DNA of 64,000 bases from Mesorhizobium shangrilense (GCF_040537815.1 NZ_JBEWSZ010000001.1:3472001-3536000); one strand, 5' to 3'; counted from the first letter of the stretch, positions 9,273-20,800 are shown. Notes: generated by a model from the sequence alone, not told the origin. Numbers and translations are program-made.

Positions 9273-10264
9273 CCGACGTCCCTGCCCCGCGCCACATTCC
9301 CGACCGGCTCGACACGCCGCTGCGCTCGGCGATCTTTTCCTGGGAAGCACTGCTGGTCGTGGTGGCCGTTGCCATCTTCATCATCAACAGCTTCGCCTCG
9401 CCCTATTTCCTCGATCCGTATTCGCTGTCGGATCTGACCTTCAATTTCACCGAGAAGGGCCTGATCGCCTTCGCCATGGCGCTGCTGATCATATCCGGTG
9501 AGATCGACCTGTCGGTGGCCGCCATCATCGCGCTGGCATCGACCATGATGGGCATGGCCGTGCAGACCGGCGCCGACACGCCGGTGCTGGTGCTGATCGG
9601 CATCGTCGTCGGACTCGGCTGCGGCGCCTTCAACGGGCTGCTGGTCACGAGGCTGGGATTGCCGTCCATCGTCGTCACCATCGGCACGATGAGCCTGTTT
9701 CGCGGCATTGCCTTCATCATCCTCGGCGACCAGGCCTACAAGGGCTATCCGGAAAGCTTCGCCTTGTTCGGCCAGGGTTACGTCTGGTGGGTGGTGTCGT
9801 TCGAGCTGGTGCTCTTCCTCATCGCCGCCGTCGTCTACTGGTTCCTTCTGCACCGCACGAGCTTCGGCCGCCGTGTCTTTGCCATCGGCAACAATCCGGT
9901 CGCGGCACAGTTTTCCGGCGTACGCGTCGGCCGCACAAAATTCATCCTGTTCTGCCTGACCGGGCTGATGTCGGGCATCGCCTCGGTGCTGATCACCTCG
10001 CGGCTGGGCTCGACGCGGCCCTCGATCGCGCAGGGCTATGAACTCGAAGTCATCACCATGGTGGTGCTCGGCGGCGTCAGCATCCTCGGCGGCGCCGGCA
10101 GCATTCTGGGCGTCGTGCTTGCCGCCTTCATCATGGGGCTGGTGACCTTCGGGCTTGGCCTGCTCAACGTGCCCGGCATCGTCATGTCGATCTTCATCGG
10201 CCTGCTGCTGATCATCGTCATCGCATTGCCGATCGTCTGGCGGCGGATGCGCGGGGGACGCTGA
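9269..10264 (+). CDS. rhaQ: Rhamnose ABC transporter permease, second subunit
   Basis: This 331-residue RbsC-type permease is paralogous to RhaP. It carries the matching motifs [19 protein letters not shown] and [19 protein letters not shown], and ends with a positively charged tail (WRRMRGGR). The heterodimer with RhaP fits the two-permease rhizobial rhamnose transporter. Its stop shares one base with the rhaU start (TGATG). Confidence 0.93.
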   Translation: MTDVPAPRHIPDRLDTPLRSAIFSWEALLVVVAVAIFIINSFASPYFLDPYSLSDLTFNFTEKGLIAFAMALLIISGEIDLSVAAIIALASTMMGMAVQTGADTPVLVLIGIVVGLGCGAFNGLLVTRLGLPSIVVTIGTMSLFRGIAFIILGDQAYKGYPESFALFGQGYVWWVVSFELVLFLIAAVVYWFLLHRTSFGRRVFAIGNNPVAAQFSGVRVGRTKFILFCLTGLMSGIASVLITSRLGSTRPSIAQGYELEVITMVVLGGVSILGGAGSILGVVLAAFIMGLVTFGLGLLNVPGIVMSIFIGLLLIIVIALPIVWRRMRGGR

Positions 10265-10581
10265 TGCCCGAGAAATACGCGTTCAAGATGAGGCTCAAGC
10301 CCGGCATGAAGGCCGAATACAGGAAGCGCCACGACGAGATCTGGCCGTCGCTGGTCGAGCTGCTGAAACAGGCCGGCGTGTCCGATTATTCGATCCATCT
10401 CGACGAGGAAACCAACATCCTGTTCGGCGTGCTGTGGCGCCAGGACGATCACGGCATGGCCGAATTGCCGAAGCATCCGGTGATGCAGCGCTGGTGGGCT
10501 CACATGGCTGATATCATGGAGACCAGACAGGACAATGAGCCGGTGGCCGTGCCGCTGGAAACCGTGTTCCATATGGAATGA
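10264..10581 (+). CDS. rhaU: L-rhamnose mutarotase
   Basis: The 105-residue cytoplasmic protein interconverts the alpha and beta anomers of L-rhamnose and has the usual size for the family (called RhaM in E. coli, RhaU in rhizobia). The motif [15 protein letters not shown] contains H23, which corresponds to the catalytic histidine of E. coli RhaM, and the [10 protein letters not shown] block is near the C-terminus. The gene lies between the transporter and kinase genes and overlaps rhaK by 4 bp. Confidence 0.95.
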   Translation: MPEKYAFKMRLKPGMKAEYRKRHDEIWPSLVELLKQAGVSDYSIHLDEETNILFGVLWRQDDHGMAELPKHPVMQRWWAHMADIMETRQDNEPVAVPLETVFHME

Positions 10582-11969
10582 GCGCTATCAATCACATCGC
10601 CGTCATCGACATCGGCAAGACCAACGCCAAGGTGGCACTGGTCGACCTTGCGACGTTGAGTGAGGTCGCGCTGCGCCGCATGAAGAATGCGCCTGTGCGG
10701 CAGGCGCCCTACCCGCATCACGATATCGAGTCGCTCTGGACATTCATCCTCAACAGCCTGGCAAGTCTCAACCGCGAACAGCGCATCAACGCCATCTCGA
10801 TCACCACGCACGGCGCGACAGGCGCCTTGGTCGACGCCTCGGGCGAACTGGCGCTGCCGGTGCTCGACTATGAGTTCGACGGCCCCGACGGGCTGGCGGC
10901 GGACTATGATGCGGTCCGGCCGCCCTTCGCCCAGACCGGCACGCCGCGCCTGCCCATGGGTCTCAATCTCGGCGCGCAATTCTTCTGGCAGCAGAAACGC
11001 TTTCCAGCGGAGTTCGCCAGAGCCACGGCGATGCTGATGTACCCGCAATACTGGGCGCTGCGCCTGACCGGCATCGCCGCCAACGAGGTGACATCGCTCG
11101 GTTGCCACACCGATCTGTGGAACCCGTGGAACGCGGATTTTTCGTCATTGGTCGACCGCCTGGGTTGGCGCGGCCTGATGGCGCCGGTGCGACAAGCCAG
11201 GGACCGCCTCGGTCCGATCCTGCCTGCGCTTGCCGCGCGAACCGGGCTTGAGCCACAAACGCCCGTATTCTGCGGCCTGCACGATTCCAACGCCTCGCTG
11301 CTACCGCATCTTCTGTCCGACGCACCGCCTTTTTCCGTCGTATCAACGGGTACCTGGGTGGTGTCGATGGCCGTCGGGGGCCGGCAGGTCGCGCTCGATC
11401 CGGCGCGCGATACTCTGGTCAATGTCAACGCGCTCGGTGCCCCCGTCCCTTCGGCGCGCTTCATGGGTGGCCGTGAATTTTCCGTGCTGACGGAGGGCCA
11501 TTCGGAGGACTGGACCGAAGACGACGTCGCCAATGTGTTGGCCCACAAAACACTCCTGATGCCATCGACCCAGCAAGGCTCGGGACCGTTCCCGCATCGT
11601 GCCGCCGGATGGCTCAATGCCGAGGGCATGACCAACGGCCAGCGCTTCGTCGCCATCTCGTTCTATCTCGCTGTTATGACCTCTGTTTGCCTCGATCTGA
11701 TCGGGGCCGACGGTCCGACCATCGTCGAGGGCCCTTTCGCCCGCAACCGGCTTTTTATCGGCATGCTGGCAGCGGCCACCACACGTCCCGTGATCGCATC
11801 GGAAGCCGCGACCGGCACCAGCATCGGCGCGGCGTTGCTGGCTTCGGATCAGGGCCGCGCCGCCCAAGGCAAGGGCGAAAGAACTGAGCCGCCAGCCGAC
11901 CCGGCGTGGGTGGATTACGTTCGCTCGTGGCGCGCGGCAGTCGACGCAGACAAGATCTACCCTGCGTAG
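10578..11969 (+). CDS. rhaK: Rhamnulokinase (FGGY-family sugar kinase)
   Basis: The 463-residue protein begins with the phosphate-1 motif [13 protein letters not shown] and has [10 protein letters not shown] around residue 255 and EGPFARNRL near 385, typical of FGGY kinases. It should phosphorylate L-rhamnulose with ATP, giving the RhaD substrate. Experimental work in R. leguminosarum showed that RhaK activity is also needed for rhamnose transport through this ABC system, which fits its place at the end of the transporter operon. Its 3' end overlaps that of the convergent dadA by 13 bp. Confidence 0.93.
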   Translation: MSAINHIAVIDIGKTNAKVALVDLATLSEVALRRMKNAPVRQAPYPHHDIESLWTFILNSLASLNREQRINAISITTHGATGALVDASGELALPVLDYEFDGPDGLAADYDAVRPPFAQTGTPRLPMGLNLGAQFFWQQKRFPAEFARATAMLMYPQYWALRLTGIAANEVTSLGCHTDLWNPWNADFSSLVDRLGWRGLMAPVRQARDRLGPILPALAARTGLEPQTPVFCGLHDSNASLLPHLLSDAPPFSVVSTGTWVVSMAVGGRQVALDPARDTLVNVNALGAPVPSARFMGGREFSVLTEGHSEDWTEDDVANVLAHKTLLMPSTQQGSGPFPHRAAGWLNAEGMTNGQRFVAISFYLAVMTSVCLDLIGADGPTIVEGPFARNRLFIGMLAAATTRPVIASEAATGTSIGAALLASDQGRAAQGKGERTEPPADPAWVDYVRSWRAAVDADKIYPA

Positions 11970-13207
11970 GTCAATCCTTGCGGATCGATCTCCGGCTTGC
12001 GGCCAGCGACAAGGTCGGCCAGGAATTTTCCCGAGCCACAGGCCATGGTCCAGCCGACATGGCCGTGGCCAGTGTCGAGATAGAGATTCCTGTAGCGGGC
12101 CGGCCCGATGACCGGTACCGAGCCCGGCATCATCGGCCTCAGGCCAGCCCAAAGCTCGGCTTTCTTCTCGTCGAAGGCGCCCGGGAACAGATCCTTGCCG
12201 GTCCGGAACATCGCCGCGAAATCGGATGGCTTGTGGGTGCGGTCGAAGCCCGTGAATTCGGCGGTCGAGGCAAGCCGCAACCGGTTGCCCAGCCGCGAAT
12301 AGGCGATCAACTGGTCTTCATCCGCCCCACCCATGGTCGGCCCCTTGCTCTCGTCCTCCAGCGGGATGGTCGCGGTGTAGCCCTTGACCGGATAGACAGG
12401 CAGGTCGATGCCGTAGCGGCGGCCGAACAGACCACTCTCCGGCCCCATCGAGATCACCACCGCGTCGCCTTCTATCGGCCCGGCCGAGGTCATCACCGCG
12501 CGCACCCGGTCGCCCTCTATGTCGAGGCCTTCCACTGTCGTGCCGTAGAGAAACCGGACGCCGAGTTTCTCGGCGGCGTAGGCCGCGAGATTGCGCGTGA
12601 ACTGGCTGGAATCGCCGGTCTGGTCGATTGGCGAATAGACGCCGCCGGCGATCTTGTGCTTGGCACCCGCAAGGCCTGGTTCAAGCTCGACAAGGCGATT
12701 GCGATCGACGATCTCGATCGGCAGGCCATGCTGGCCGAGATAACGATAATTGTCCGTCCCTGTATCCAGGCTCTGCTGCGAGCGGAAGAAATAGAGAATG
12801 CCCTTGCTGCGTTCATCGTAGTGAATACCGGTGTCGGCCGAGATGGCGTTGATGCAGTCGCGGGAATACAGCGCCAGGCGCAGCTTGATGTCGGTATTGG
12901 CGCGCATGCGCGCAAAGGTGCACTGGCGCAGGAAACGCAGGCTCCATGCGAAGAAATAGGGATCGAAGCGCAGCCGTACCTTGATGCCGAGGTCATGATT
13001 GTAGAGCCCGCGCAGGAATGTCTTCAGCGCGGTGGGCGAGGCCCAGGCGGTGGCGTCTCCCGGCGAGACCAGACCGGCGTTCGACTGGCTGGTGCCCCGC
13101 GCCGCCATCGGGTGGCGCTCGATGACAGTGACTTCGTGGCCATCCGCCGCGAGATAATAGGCGGCCGCCGTACCGACGACGCCCGCTCCGAGCACCACAA
13201 TCTTCAT
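11957..13207 (-). CDS. dadA: D-amino acid dehydrogenase small subunit type FAD oxidoreductase
   Basis: The ATG at 13207 follows GAGGTGGGG; a GTG nine bases earlier lies inside that ribosome binding site. The product has 416 residues. An FAD-binding Rossmann motif is at the N-terminus (VLGAGVVGTAAAYYLA), with TGHGHVGWTMACGSG close to the C-terminus, as in DadA. The family deaminates D-amino acids oxidatively at the membrane and passes electrons to quinone. It has no dadX racemase partner here, so the exact substrate is open. It is probably transcribed alone. Confidence 0.85.
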   Translation of the reverse strand: MKIVVLGAGVVGTAAAYYLAADGHEVTVIERHPMAARGTSQSNAGLVSPGDATAWASPTALKTFLRGLYNHDLGIKVRLRFDPYFFAWSLRFLRQCTFARMRANTDIKLRLALYSRDCINAISADTGIHYDERSKGILYFFRSQQSLDTGTDNYRYLGQHGLPIEIVDRNRLVELEPGLAGAKHKIAGGVYSPIDQTGDSSQFTRNLAAYAAEKLGVRFLYGTTVEGLDIEGDRVRAVMTSAGPIEGDAVVISMGPESGLFGRRYGIDLPVYPVKGYTATIPLEDESKGPTMGGADEDQLIAYSRLGNRLRLASTAEFTGFDRTHKPSDFAAMFRTGKDLFPGAFDEKKAELWAGLRPMMPGSVPVIGPARYRNLYLDTGHGHVGWTMACGSGKFLADLVAGRKPEIDPQGLTYAG

Positions 13208-13318
13208 TCGCCCCACCTCAAAGGATCAAACCGGGTGGCGCGCCTCCGGGCGCCCCCCAGGACCCTCAATAGCGCGTCTGCGCGCAGGGGACGAGCCCTT
13301 GGCCCAAGAGATGGTCGG

Positions 13319-14314
13319 TCAACTCCGTACTGAATTCTTGCTGGTCAGGATACGCTCCCAGGCTAGTGCATCGGCAACGATCTGGTCGAGATCGTCTCGC
13401 TGCGGGATCCAGCCGAACTCCGCACGAGCGAGATCCGAATTGGCAACCACCGCCGCCGCGTCACCGGGACGCCGATCACCCATCCTCACCTCGAAATCCC
13501 GGCCGAAGGAGCGCCGCACGCTGTCGATGACCTCGAGCACCGAATAGCCATGGCTGTAGCCGCAATTGGCGACGAGGCTCGTGCCTCCGGCCCGCAGCCG
13601 CTGCAGCGCCAGGCGATGCGCTGCCGCAAGATCGCTGACATGGATGTAATCGCGCATGCATGTCCCGTCCGGCGTCTCATAGTCTGTGCCGAACACCTGC
13701 ATGAAGGGACGCTTGCCGAGCGCGGTCTCGCAGGCGACCTTGATCAGATGCGTGGCGCCCGGCGTGGACTGACCGGCACGCCCTTTCGGATCGGCGCCGG
13801 CGACATTGAAATAGCGCAGCGCCGTGTAGCGCAGCCCGTGGGCTATGGCTGCGTCGCGCAGCATCCATTCGCTCATCAGCTTCGACAGGCCATAGGGCGA
13901 TTCAGGCGCCAGGCGTGCATCCTCGCGCACCGGCTCCAGCCCGGCGCCGCCATAGACCGCGGCGGTCGAGGAGAAGATGAAGTTGGGCACGCCTTCGCGC
14001 ACCGCCGTTTCGATCAGCGTGCGCGTCTTGCAGGTGTTGTTCTCATAGTAGCCGAGAGGGTCCGCGACCGATTCGGGAACCACGATCGAGCCGGCGAAAT
14101 GAATGATCGCGTCGACCTTGTTATCCCGGATGACCCCGCCGACCAATTCCTTGTCGGCAACATCGCCGACGACCAGCTTCGCCTCGGGCGCCACCGCCCA
14201 TTCGAAACCGGTCGAGAGACGGTCGAGCACGACAACGCTTTCGCCCGCATCCAGCAACTCCCAGACCATGTGGCTGCCGATATAGCCGGCGCCGCCCGTG
14301 ACCAAAACCGTCAT
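13319..14314 (-). CDS. galE: UDP-glucose 4-epimerase
   Basis: The 331-residue short-chain dehydrogenase-fold protein has the NAD-binding motif TGGAGYIG (6-13), the SSTAAVYG block (115-122) and the catalytic Y141/K145 pair in YGLSK. It interconverts UDP-glucose and UDP-galactose and so supplies galactose for surface polysaccharides; rhizobial copies are also called exoB. It is transcribed leftward, with a 111-bp gap to dadA. The hemA regulatory region lies behind its start. Confidence 0.9.
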   Translation of the reverse strand: MTVLVTGGAGYIGSHMVWELLDAGESVVVLDRLSTGFEWAVAPEAKLVVGDVADKELVGGVIRDNKVDAIIHFAGSIVVPESVADPLGYYENNTCKTRTLIETAVREGVPNFIFSSTAAVYGGAGLEPVREDARLAPESPYGLSKLMSEWMLRDAAIAHGLRYTALRYFNVAGADPKGRAGQSTPGATHLIKVACETALGKRPFMQVFGTDYETPDGTCMRDYIHVSDLAAAHRLALQRLRAGGTSLVANCGYSHGYSVLEVIDSVRRSFGRDFEVRMGDRRPGDAAAVVANSDLARAEFGWIPQRDDLDQIVADALAWERILTSKNSVRS

Positions 14315-14442
14315 TCGCGTCCTCGCAGATCAAGATTTACAGGAAACTGTCTCATCGACAGCCATATGGAAAGCCCGTGACAGAACCATTACAGTCCACG
14401 GTAACCAGTCTCGCCGGCGTGTGGCATCGTTCTGAAACAAAG

Positions 14443-14456
14443 TTGATCCACATCAA
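14443..14456. promoter_or_regulatory. FixK/FNR-type anaerobox upstream of hemA
   Basis: TTGATCCACATCAA is a perfect match to the TTGAT-N4-ATCAA consensus bound by FNR, FixK and FnrN proteins. It is centred about 130 bp upstream of the hemA start, in the 265-bp space between galE and hemA. FixK/FnrN control of hemA under low oxygen is known in other rhizobia. Binding here is inferred from the sequence. Confidence 0.75.
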
Positions 14457-14579
14457 GGGAATAGGCCACGATCCGGCTTCGTTAGGAACAGGCTTGGGGC
14501 GTGGCATTTTGACCAAAGAGGCCCGGTGGACGCCGAATAGGCCAATGACTATGATCCCGCGCAAAATTGGGAAACCGAC

Positions 14580-15857
14580 ATGAACTATCAGCGGTTCTTC
14601 GAAGAAGCGATCGATCAGCTCCACGCCGAGCGTCGCTACCGCGTCTTCGCCGACCTGGAACGCATCGCAGGCAAATTTCCGCGCGCCATATGGCGCGCCA
14701 ATGGCCGTGCCGAGGAAATCACCGTCTGGTGCTCGAACGACTATCTCGGCATGGGCCAACATCCCGACGTCATCGCAGCATTCCAGAATGCGGCGGGCAA
14801 AATGGGCTCGGGCGCGGGCGGCACCCGCAACATTTCCGGCACCAGCAACCCGCTGGTCGAGCTCGAACTGGAACTGGCCGACCTGCACGACAAGGAGGCC
14901 GCACTGGTCTTCACCTCGGGCTTTGTCTCCAACGAAGCATCGATCTCGACCATAGCACGGCTGCTGCCCAATTGCCTGATCATCTCGGACGAACTGAACC
15001 ATGCCTCGATGATCGAAGGCGTGCGGCGCTCCGGCGCGGAGAAGAAGATCTTCCGCCACAACGACGTCGCGCATCTTGAAAGCCTGCTGCAGGCGGCCGG
15101 CCGCGAGCGGGCCAAGCTGATCGTCTTCGAGAGCGTCTATTCGATGGACGGCGACATTGCTCCCATCAAGCAGATCGTCGAGCTCGCCGAGCGCCACAAC
15201 GCCATGACCTACATCGATGAAGTCCATGCGGTAGGCATGTACGGACCGCGCGGTGGCGGCATCACCGAACGCGAAGGCCTGGCGGATCGTATCGACATCA
15301 TCCAGGGCACGCTGGCCAAGGCATTCGGAACACTGGGCGGCTACATCACAGGCACGAGCGCGGTCATCGACGCCGTGCGCTCCTATGCGCCCGGCTTCAT
15401 CTTCACCACCGCGCTGCCGCCGGCTCTCGCAGCCGCCACCACTGCCTCCATCCGCCATCTGAAGCGCTCGCAGGCCGAGCGTGATTCCCAGCAGCGGCAG
15501 GCGACACGGACCAAGCAGATCCTTGCCGCCGCCGGCCTGCCGGTGATGGAATCGCCGACCCACATCGTGCCGCTGCTCGTCGGTGACCCGGAACTCTGCA
15601 AGATGGCCAGCGACCGCCTGCTTGGCGTGCACGGCATCTACATCCAGCCGATCAACTATCCGACGGTGCCGCGCGGCACGGAACGGCTGCGCATCACGCC
15701 GACGCCGTTCCACTCAGATGAACTGATCGCCTCGCTGCAGGACGCGCTGGTCGAGACCTGGGATGCGCTGGGCATTCCCTACGGCTCCGCCGGCCGGCCT
15801 TCGATCGCCAACAGCGACCGCATCATTCCCCTGCTGGTACCCAAGTCGGGCGGCTGA
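14580..15857 (+). CDS. hemA: 5-aminolevulinate synthase
   Basis: The 425-residue PLP enzyme condenses glycine and succinyl-CoA to 5-aminolevulinate, the first step of heme synthesis in alphaproteobacteria (C4 or Shemin pathway). Recognisable blocks are [14 protein letters not shown] at 48-61, [11 protein letters not shown], the [15 protein letters not shown] segment, and the PLP lysine K247 in [11 protein letters not shown]. It starts with [20 protein letters not shown], typical of rhizobial HemA. A FixK/FNR box lies upstream. The stop codon sits in the loop of a terminator hairpin. Confidence 0.97.
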   Translation: MNYQRFFEEAIDQLHAERRYRVFADLERIAGKFPRAIWRANGRAEEITVWCSNDYLGMGQHPDVIAAFQNAAGKMGSGAGGTRNISGTSNPLVELELELADLHDKEAALVFTSGFVSNEASISTIARLLPNCLIISDELNHASMIEGVRRSGAEKKIFRHNDVAHLESLLQAAGRERAKLIVFESVYSMDGDIAPIKQIVELAERHNAMTYIDEVHAVGMYGPRGGGITEREGLADRIDIIQGTLAKAFGTLGGYITGTSAVIDAVRSYAPGFIFTTALPPALAAATTASIRHLKRSQAERDSQQRQATRTKQILAAAGLPVMESPTHIVPLLVGDPELCKMASDRLLGVHGIYIQPINYPTVPRGTERLRITPTPFHSDELIASLQDALVETWDALGIPYGSAGRPSIANSDRIIPLLVPKSGG

Positions 15858-15866
15858 AGCCGCCCG
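15847..15866 (+). terminator. Hairpin overlapping the hemA stop codon
   Basis: CGGGCGGC (15847-15854) pairs perfectly with GCCGCCCG (15859-15866). The loop is TGAA and contains the hemA stop codon. AAATTCTACT follows, a weak T-tract. It separates hemA from the convergent aminotransferase gene, whose stop begins ten bases further on. Confidence 0.55.
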
Positions 15867-15875
15867 AAATTCTAC

Positions 15876-17042
15876 TCAAGCAGTCTTCATCCATTTTGCC
15901 AGCCGGTGCGCCGCCTCCTCGATCTGATCGAGGCGGCGGTGGAAGCACAGCCTGAGAAAGGCTTCGCCGCCGGGACCGAAGGCGGTGCCGGGCGCCAGGC
16001 CGACATTGGCCTTGTCGACGATGTCAAACGCCGCGGCGCGTGAATCGGTGATGCCGTCTACCTTAAAGAACAGGTAGAACGCGCCCTGTGGTACCGTGAA
16101 CCGTGCCCGGCCTGTTGCGCCCAGGATATCGCAGACCAGATCGCGGGCCGCCCTCGCCCGCTCCACCTGTTCGGCAATGAACGCATCGCCCTCGTCGAGG
16201 GCCGCGACCGCGCCGCGCTGCATGAACTGGGCAACGCCGGAATTCGAGTACTGGATCAGGTTCTCGAACACCTGCTGCAAGGCGGGATGCGTCTTGATCC
16301 AGCCGACACGCCAGCCCGTCATCGCCCAGTTCTTGGAAAAGCTGTTGACGAACAGGATGCGGTCTTCCGGTGACGCGATGTCGAGGAAGGATGGCGCGCG
16401 TCCGTGGCCGTAGTGGAACAGCGAATAAATCTCGTCGGCGATGATCCAGAGGTTCTTCGCGCGGGCAAGGTCGAGGATCGCCTGAAGGGTCTCATGATCG
16501 GCGGTCCAGCCGGTCGGATTGGACGGCGTGTTGATGAACAATGCCTTTGTACGCGGCGTGATTGCCACTGCGATCTTCTCGACATCGCATGACCAGCCAT
16601 TGCCGGACTGGTCTAGCGTGACAGGCACAGGCACCGCTCCCGCGATCGCCGCGGCAGCCTCGAAATTCGGCCACGCCGGCGACAGATAGACAACCTCGTC
16701 GCCAGCGCCGGCGAGTGCGGCGAGCGCCAACTGGATCGCATGCATGCCGGATCCGGTGACGATGAATTCCTCCTCCGGGAAAGTCTTGCCGAAATGCCTG
16801 GCGTAATAGCGGGCAAGCGCCTGCCTGAGATCGGGGATACCTTTCTGCCAGGTGTAGAACGTCTCGCCACCTGCCAGTCCACGGGTGGCGGCGTCGCTGA
16901 TGAAGGCAGGCGTCGGCAGGTCGCCTTCGCCCGCCCAGAGCGGGATCAGGCCTTCGCGCAGCCGGCCATGGTTGACGACGGCGACAATGCCGCTTTCGGG
17001 CGCGGCCCGGGCTTCAGCGCGCAAGGTCTCGATCAGGCTCAT
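15876..17042 (-). CDS. Class I/II pyridoxal-phosphate aminotransferase
   Basis: The 388-residue fold-type I aminotransferase has the PLP lysine K237 in NSFSKNWAMTGWRVGW, the NTPSNPTG block and a DEIYSLFHYG segment. These place it in the aspartate-aminotransferase-like class I family. The amino-group donor and acceptor cannot be told from sequence. It is convergent with hemA and is followed upstream by a terminator shared with mscL, so it is likely a single-gene unit. Confidence 0.85.
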   Translation of the reverse strand: MSLIETLRAEARAAPESGIVAVVNHGRLREGLIPLWAGEGDLPTPAFISDAATRGLAGGETFYTWQKGIPDLRQALARYYARHFGKTFPEEEFIVTGSGMHAIQLALAALAGAGDEVVYLSPAWPNFEAAAAIAGAVPVPVTLDQSGNGWSCDVEKIAVAITPRTKALFINTPSNPTGWTADHETLQAILDLARAKNLWIIADEIYSLFHYGHGRAPSFLDIASPEDRILFVNSFSKNWAMTGWRVGWIKTHPALQQVFENLIQYSNSGVAQFMQRGAVAALDEGDAFIAEQVERARAARDLVCDILGATGRARFTVPQGAFYLFFKVDGITDSRAAAFDIVDKANVGLAPGTAFGPGGEAFLRLCFHRRLDQIEEAAHRLAKWMKTA

Positions 17043-17094
17043 CTACGGATCCGTTTTCGCTTGGGTTGCCGCTCTCTAGCAGATGCGAAAACGA

Positions 17095-17124
17095 AAAACC
17101 CCGGCCGCGAACGACCGGGGTTTT
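17095..17124. terminator. Terminator downstream of mscL
   Basis: AAAACCCCGG (17095-17104) pairs perfectly with CCGGGGTTTT (17115-17124) around a 10-nt loop. The A and T runs on both sides make it usable in either direction; the leftward mscL transcript is the obvious client. Confidence 0.8.
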
Positions 17125-17144
17125 GGTCCAGCGATCCGTTGCCG

Positions 17145-17564
17145 TTATCTCCTGGCGAGGAGATCGCGAATTTCGGTGAGCAGAGCGACATCGGCAGGCG
17201 GCGGGGCGGCCGGAGCAGCGGGCTTCTCGCGCTCGAGCCGCTTGCGCAAATTGTTCACCGCCTTGACCATCAAGAAGATGATGAAGGCGAGGATGATGAA
17301 ATTCAGCGCCACGGTGATGAAATTGCCATAGGCGAAAACGGCGCCTTGCTTGCGCGCGTCGGCCAGATTGGTGGCAGTCACGTTGTGTGACAGGCCAATG
17401 AAATAGTTGGAAAAGTCGACGCCGCCGAGCGCACCGATGAAGGGCATGATGATGTCGTTGACCAGCGAAGTGACGATCGTGCCGAAGGCGGCGCCGATGA
17501 TGACAGCGACGGCCAAGTCCATCACATTGCCCTTGGAAACGAATTCCTGGAATTCTTTCAGCAT
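17145..17564 (-). CDS. mscL: Large-conductance mechanosensitive channel
   Basis: The 139-residue inner-membrane protein opens under membrane tension and releases solutes on osmotic downshock. It starts [28 protein letters not shown], the conserved N-terminal helix and first membrane segment, and has a second segment ([16 protein letters not shown]) near residue 85. The C-terminal helix contains an Ala/Pro-rich insert. The start is preceded by GGAGGGTCAT. Length and motifs are normal for MscL. Confidence 0.96.
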   Translation of the reverse strand: MLKEFQEFVSKGNVMDLAVAVIIGAAFGTIVTSLVNDIIMPFIGALGGVDFSNYFIGLSHNVTATNLADARKQGAVFAYGNFITVALNFIILAFIIFLMVKAVNNLRKRLEREKPAAPAAPPPADVALLTEIRDLLARR

Positions 17565-17813
17565 ATGACCCTCCTGTCATGACAAGCCGCGCTACCGCTC
17601 CACCCCTTCGTTCGGCGCCGACCCATGCGCAACATAGCAAAAACCTGCGGTTGCAACATGGGCAAAAACGGGTAAGCCACTGGTTTATCTTGGCTGTAGG
17701 AGGCCAATACATCTCTCCTTGTGCTCCCAAAGCCGTGATGGACTTGATCCCCAAGCTGTGATTGCGTCTGGGCAAGCCGGATAGAAAATCGGCGAAGGGA
17801 GGATTTTCCGGGC

Positions 17814-20800
17814 GTGCAAGGCTGGTTCATCGTCATCATCGCGATCGCCTATGTGACGTTGCTGTTCGTCATCGCCAGCCTGGGCGACCGGCGCTCGGCC
17901 ATATCAGGTCCGGGCCGGGCCCGGCCCTTCATCTACGCGCTCAGCCTCGCCATCTATTGCACCTCCTGGACCTTCTTCGGTTCGGTTGGCCTCTCCTCCG
18001 AGCGCGGCCTCGAATTCCTCGGCATCTATACCGGCCCGGTGCTGGTGTTCGTGTTCGGCTTTCCCCTGCTCAACCGCCTCGTGCGGCTGGCAAAGTCGGA
18101 GAAGATCACCTCGATCGCCGACTTGCTCGGGGCGCGCTACGGCAAGAGTTTCAGCGTCGCGGCAATCGCCACGCTGATCGCCACGATCGGCGCGGTCCCC
18201 TATATCGCGCTGCAGCTGAAGGCGATCTCTGGTTCGGTCAGCCTGATGGTCGAGCACTATACCGGCTCGCCTCCCTCCTTCGATCCGTTTGTCAGCGATA
18301 TCTCGCTGGTCGTCGCCATGCTGCTCGCCCTGTTTGCGGTGCTGTTCGGCACGCGCCACGCGGACGCCACCGAGCACCAGGACGGACTCGTGCTGGCGGT
18401 CGCCGTCGAAACAGTGGTCAAGCTGGCCGCCTTCCTGGCGATCGGCTTGATGGTCACCTTCCTGATCTTCGGCGGCCCGTCCGACATGTTCGCCAAACTC
18501 GCCGAGAATACACAGGTCCGCCAGGCGATGGGCTACTCGACGTCGCTTGCAACCTGGCTGGTGCTGACGGGCCTCAGCGGCTTCGCCATCATCATGCTGC
18601 CGCGCCAGTTCTACGTCACCATAGTCGAGAACCGCAGCGAGGCCGAACTGCGCACCGCAACCTGGGTGTTCCCGCTCTACCTCGTGGCGATCAACCTGTT
18701 CGTGCTGCCGATCGCCTTCGCCGGCCTGGCGCTGGTCGGCACCAGGACCAGCAGCGACCTCTATGTGCTTTCCCTGCCCTTGTTCAACGGCCATGATGTG
18801 CTGGCCATGGCCGCCTTCATCGGCGGGCTGTCGGCGGCGACCGCCATGGTGATCGTCGAGAGCGTCGCGCTGTCGATCATGATCTCCAACGACCTCGTCA
18901 TCCCGCTGTTCGTGCGCCGCCTGCTCAAGACCACGACCTCGGAGAGCGAAGATTGGTCGACGCTGATCCTCAATGTGCGGCGGGCATCCATCTTCATCAT
19001 GCTGTTCGTCGCCTTTCTCTATTACCGCGAGAGCACCAACAGTGCGCGACTGTCATCGATCGGCCTGATGTCCTTCGCGGCCATCGCCCAGTTCGCGCCG
19101 GCCCTTATCGGCGGCTTGATCTGGCGTGGCGCCAACGGCAGGGGCGCGGCACTGGGCATGGTCACCGGCATCCTCGTCTGGGGCTACACGCTGCTCTTGC
19201 CTTCGTTCGCCGCGCCCGATGCCGACATCATCATCCATGGCCTGTTCGGCTTCGACGCCTTGCGGCCGCAGGCACTGTTCGGCACCATCGCGGAGCCGCT
19301 GAACCACGGCGTGCTGTGGAGCCTTTCGATCAACACGCTGTTCTTCGTCCTGGGCTCGCTTTCCCGTGCCTCGGTGCCGCTCGAACGCATCCAGGCGGCC
19401 ATCTTCGTGCCGCGCGAGGCCGGTCCGATGCCGAGCCTTCGCCGCTTCCGCACCGCCATCACCGTCAACGACCTCAAGGACACGATCTCGCGCTATCTCG
19501 GCGTCGAACGCACCGAGCGCTCCTTTCAATCCTTCGAAAAGAGCAGCGGCACGTCGCTGCATGGCAAGGAGCAAGCGAGCATGGATGTGATCCGCTTCTC
19601 CGAGCAATTGCTAGCGAGCGCCGTCGGCTCCTCCTCGGCACGGCTGATCCTGGAGCTGTTGTTGCGTCGCAATGACCGCGAATCCAAGGATGCCTTCCGC
19701 CTGCTTGACGATGCCACCGAGGCGCTTCAGCACAATCGCGACCTGCTGCAGATCGCGCTCGACCAGATGGAACAGGGCATCACCGTCTTCGACCGGGACT
19801 TCCGCCTGATCTGCTGGAACCGCCAGTACCGGGCGCTGTTCGACCTGCCCGACGAGATGGGCCAGGTTGGCGTCTCGCTCGACCGCATCCTTTATCACCT
19901 TGCCGAGCGCGGCGACATTCCGGCGGACCAGCGGGTGGCGATGCTGAACCGGCTGACCAGTTTCGTCAGCCCTTGGCAGATGGAACTGAAGACCAGCGGC
20001 CGCATCCTGGAGCTGCGCTCCAACCCAATGCCGGACGGTGGCATCGTCGCCACCTACGCCGACATCTCCGGGCGCGTCGAACAGGACCTGGCGCTGAAGC
20101 GCGCCAATGAATCGCTGGAGCAGCGCGTCAAGAACCGCACGATCGAACTCACCCGCGTCAATGAGGAGCTGGCACAGGCGCAGATGCTGGCCGAGGAGGC
20201 CAATCTGGGCAAGACGCGCTTCCTTGCCGCCGCCGGCCACGACATCCTGCAGCCCCTGAACGCCGCCCGGCTCTACTGTTCGTCGCTGATCGAGAAGGCC
20301 GGCAAGGGGGCTGCCGGCAAAGCGGCAGTCAACATCGAATCATCACTGGAATCGGTGGAGACCATCCTCGGCGCAGTGCTCGATATTTCCCGCCTCGATG
20401 CCGGCGCGATGAAGCCTGACGACACCACCTTCAGCCTGGATGGACTGCTCGGACAGATCGGCAACGACTTCCGGCCGCTGGCCGCCGAGAAGAAGCTCGA
20501 CCTGACGATCATGCCGTCGTCACTCAGCGTGATGACGGACCGCAACCTGCTGCGCCGCCTGATCCAGAATCTCGTGTCCAACGCGATCAAATATACGCGC
20601 CATGGCCGTGTGCTGGTGGGCGTGCGGCGGCGCGGCGACCTGGCCGAGATCCAGGTCATCGATACCGGCATTGGCATTGCCGGCGACAAGCTGAACACCG
20701 TGTTTCACGAGTTCACCCGGCTCGATGAAGGCGCGCGCGAAGCCGAGGGCCTTGGCCTTGGTCTCTCCATTGTCGACCGCCTCGCCCGGGTGCTGCGCCT

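Noticed and set aside
14352-15713. A 453-codon leftward frame
   Set aside because: It lies opposite hemA, which is certain from its motifs.
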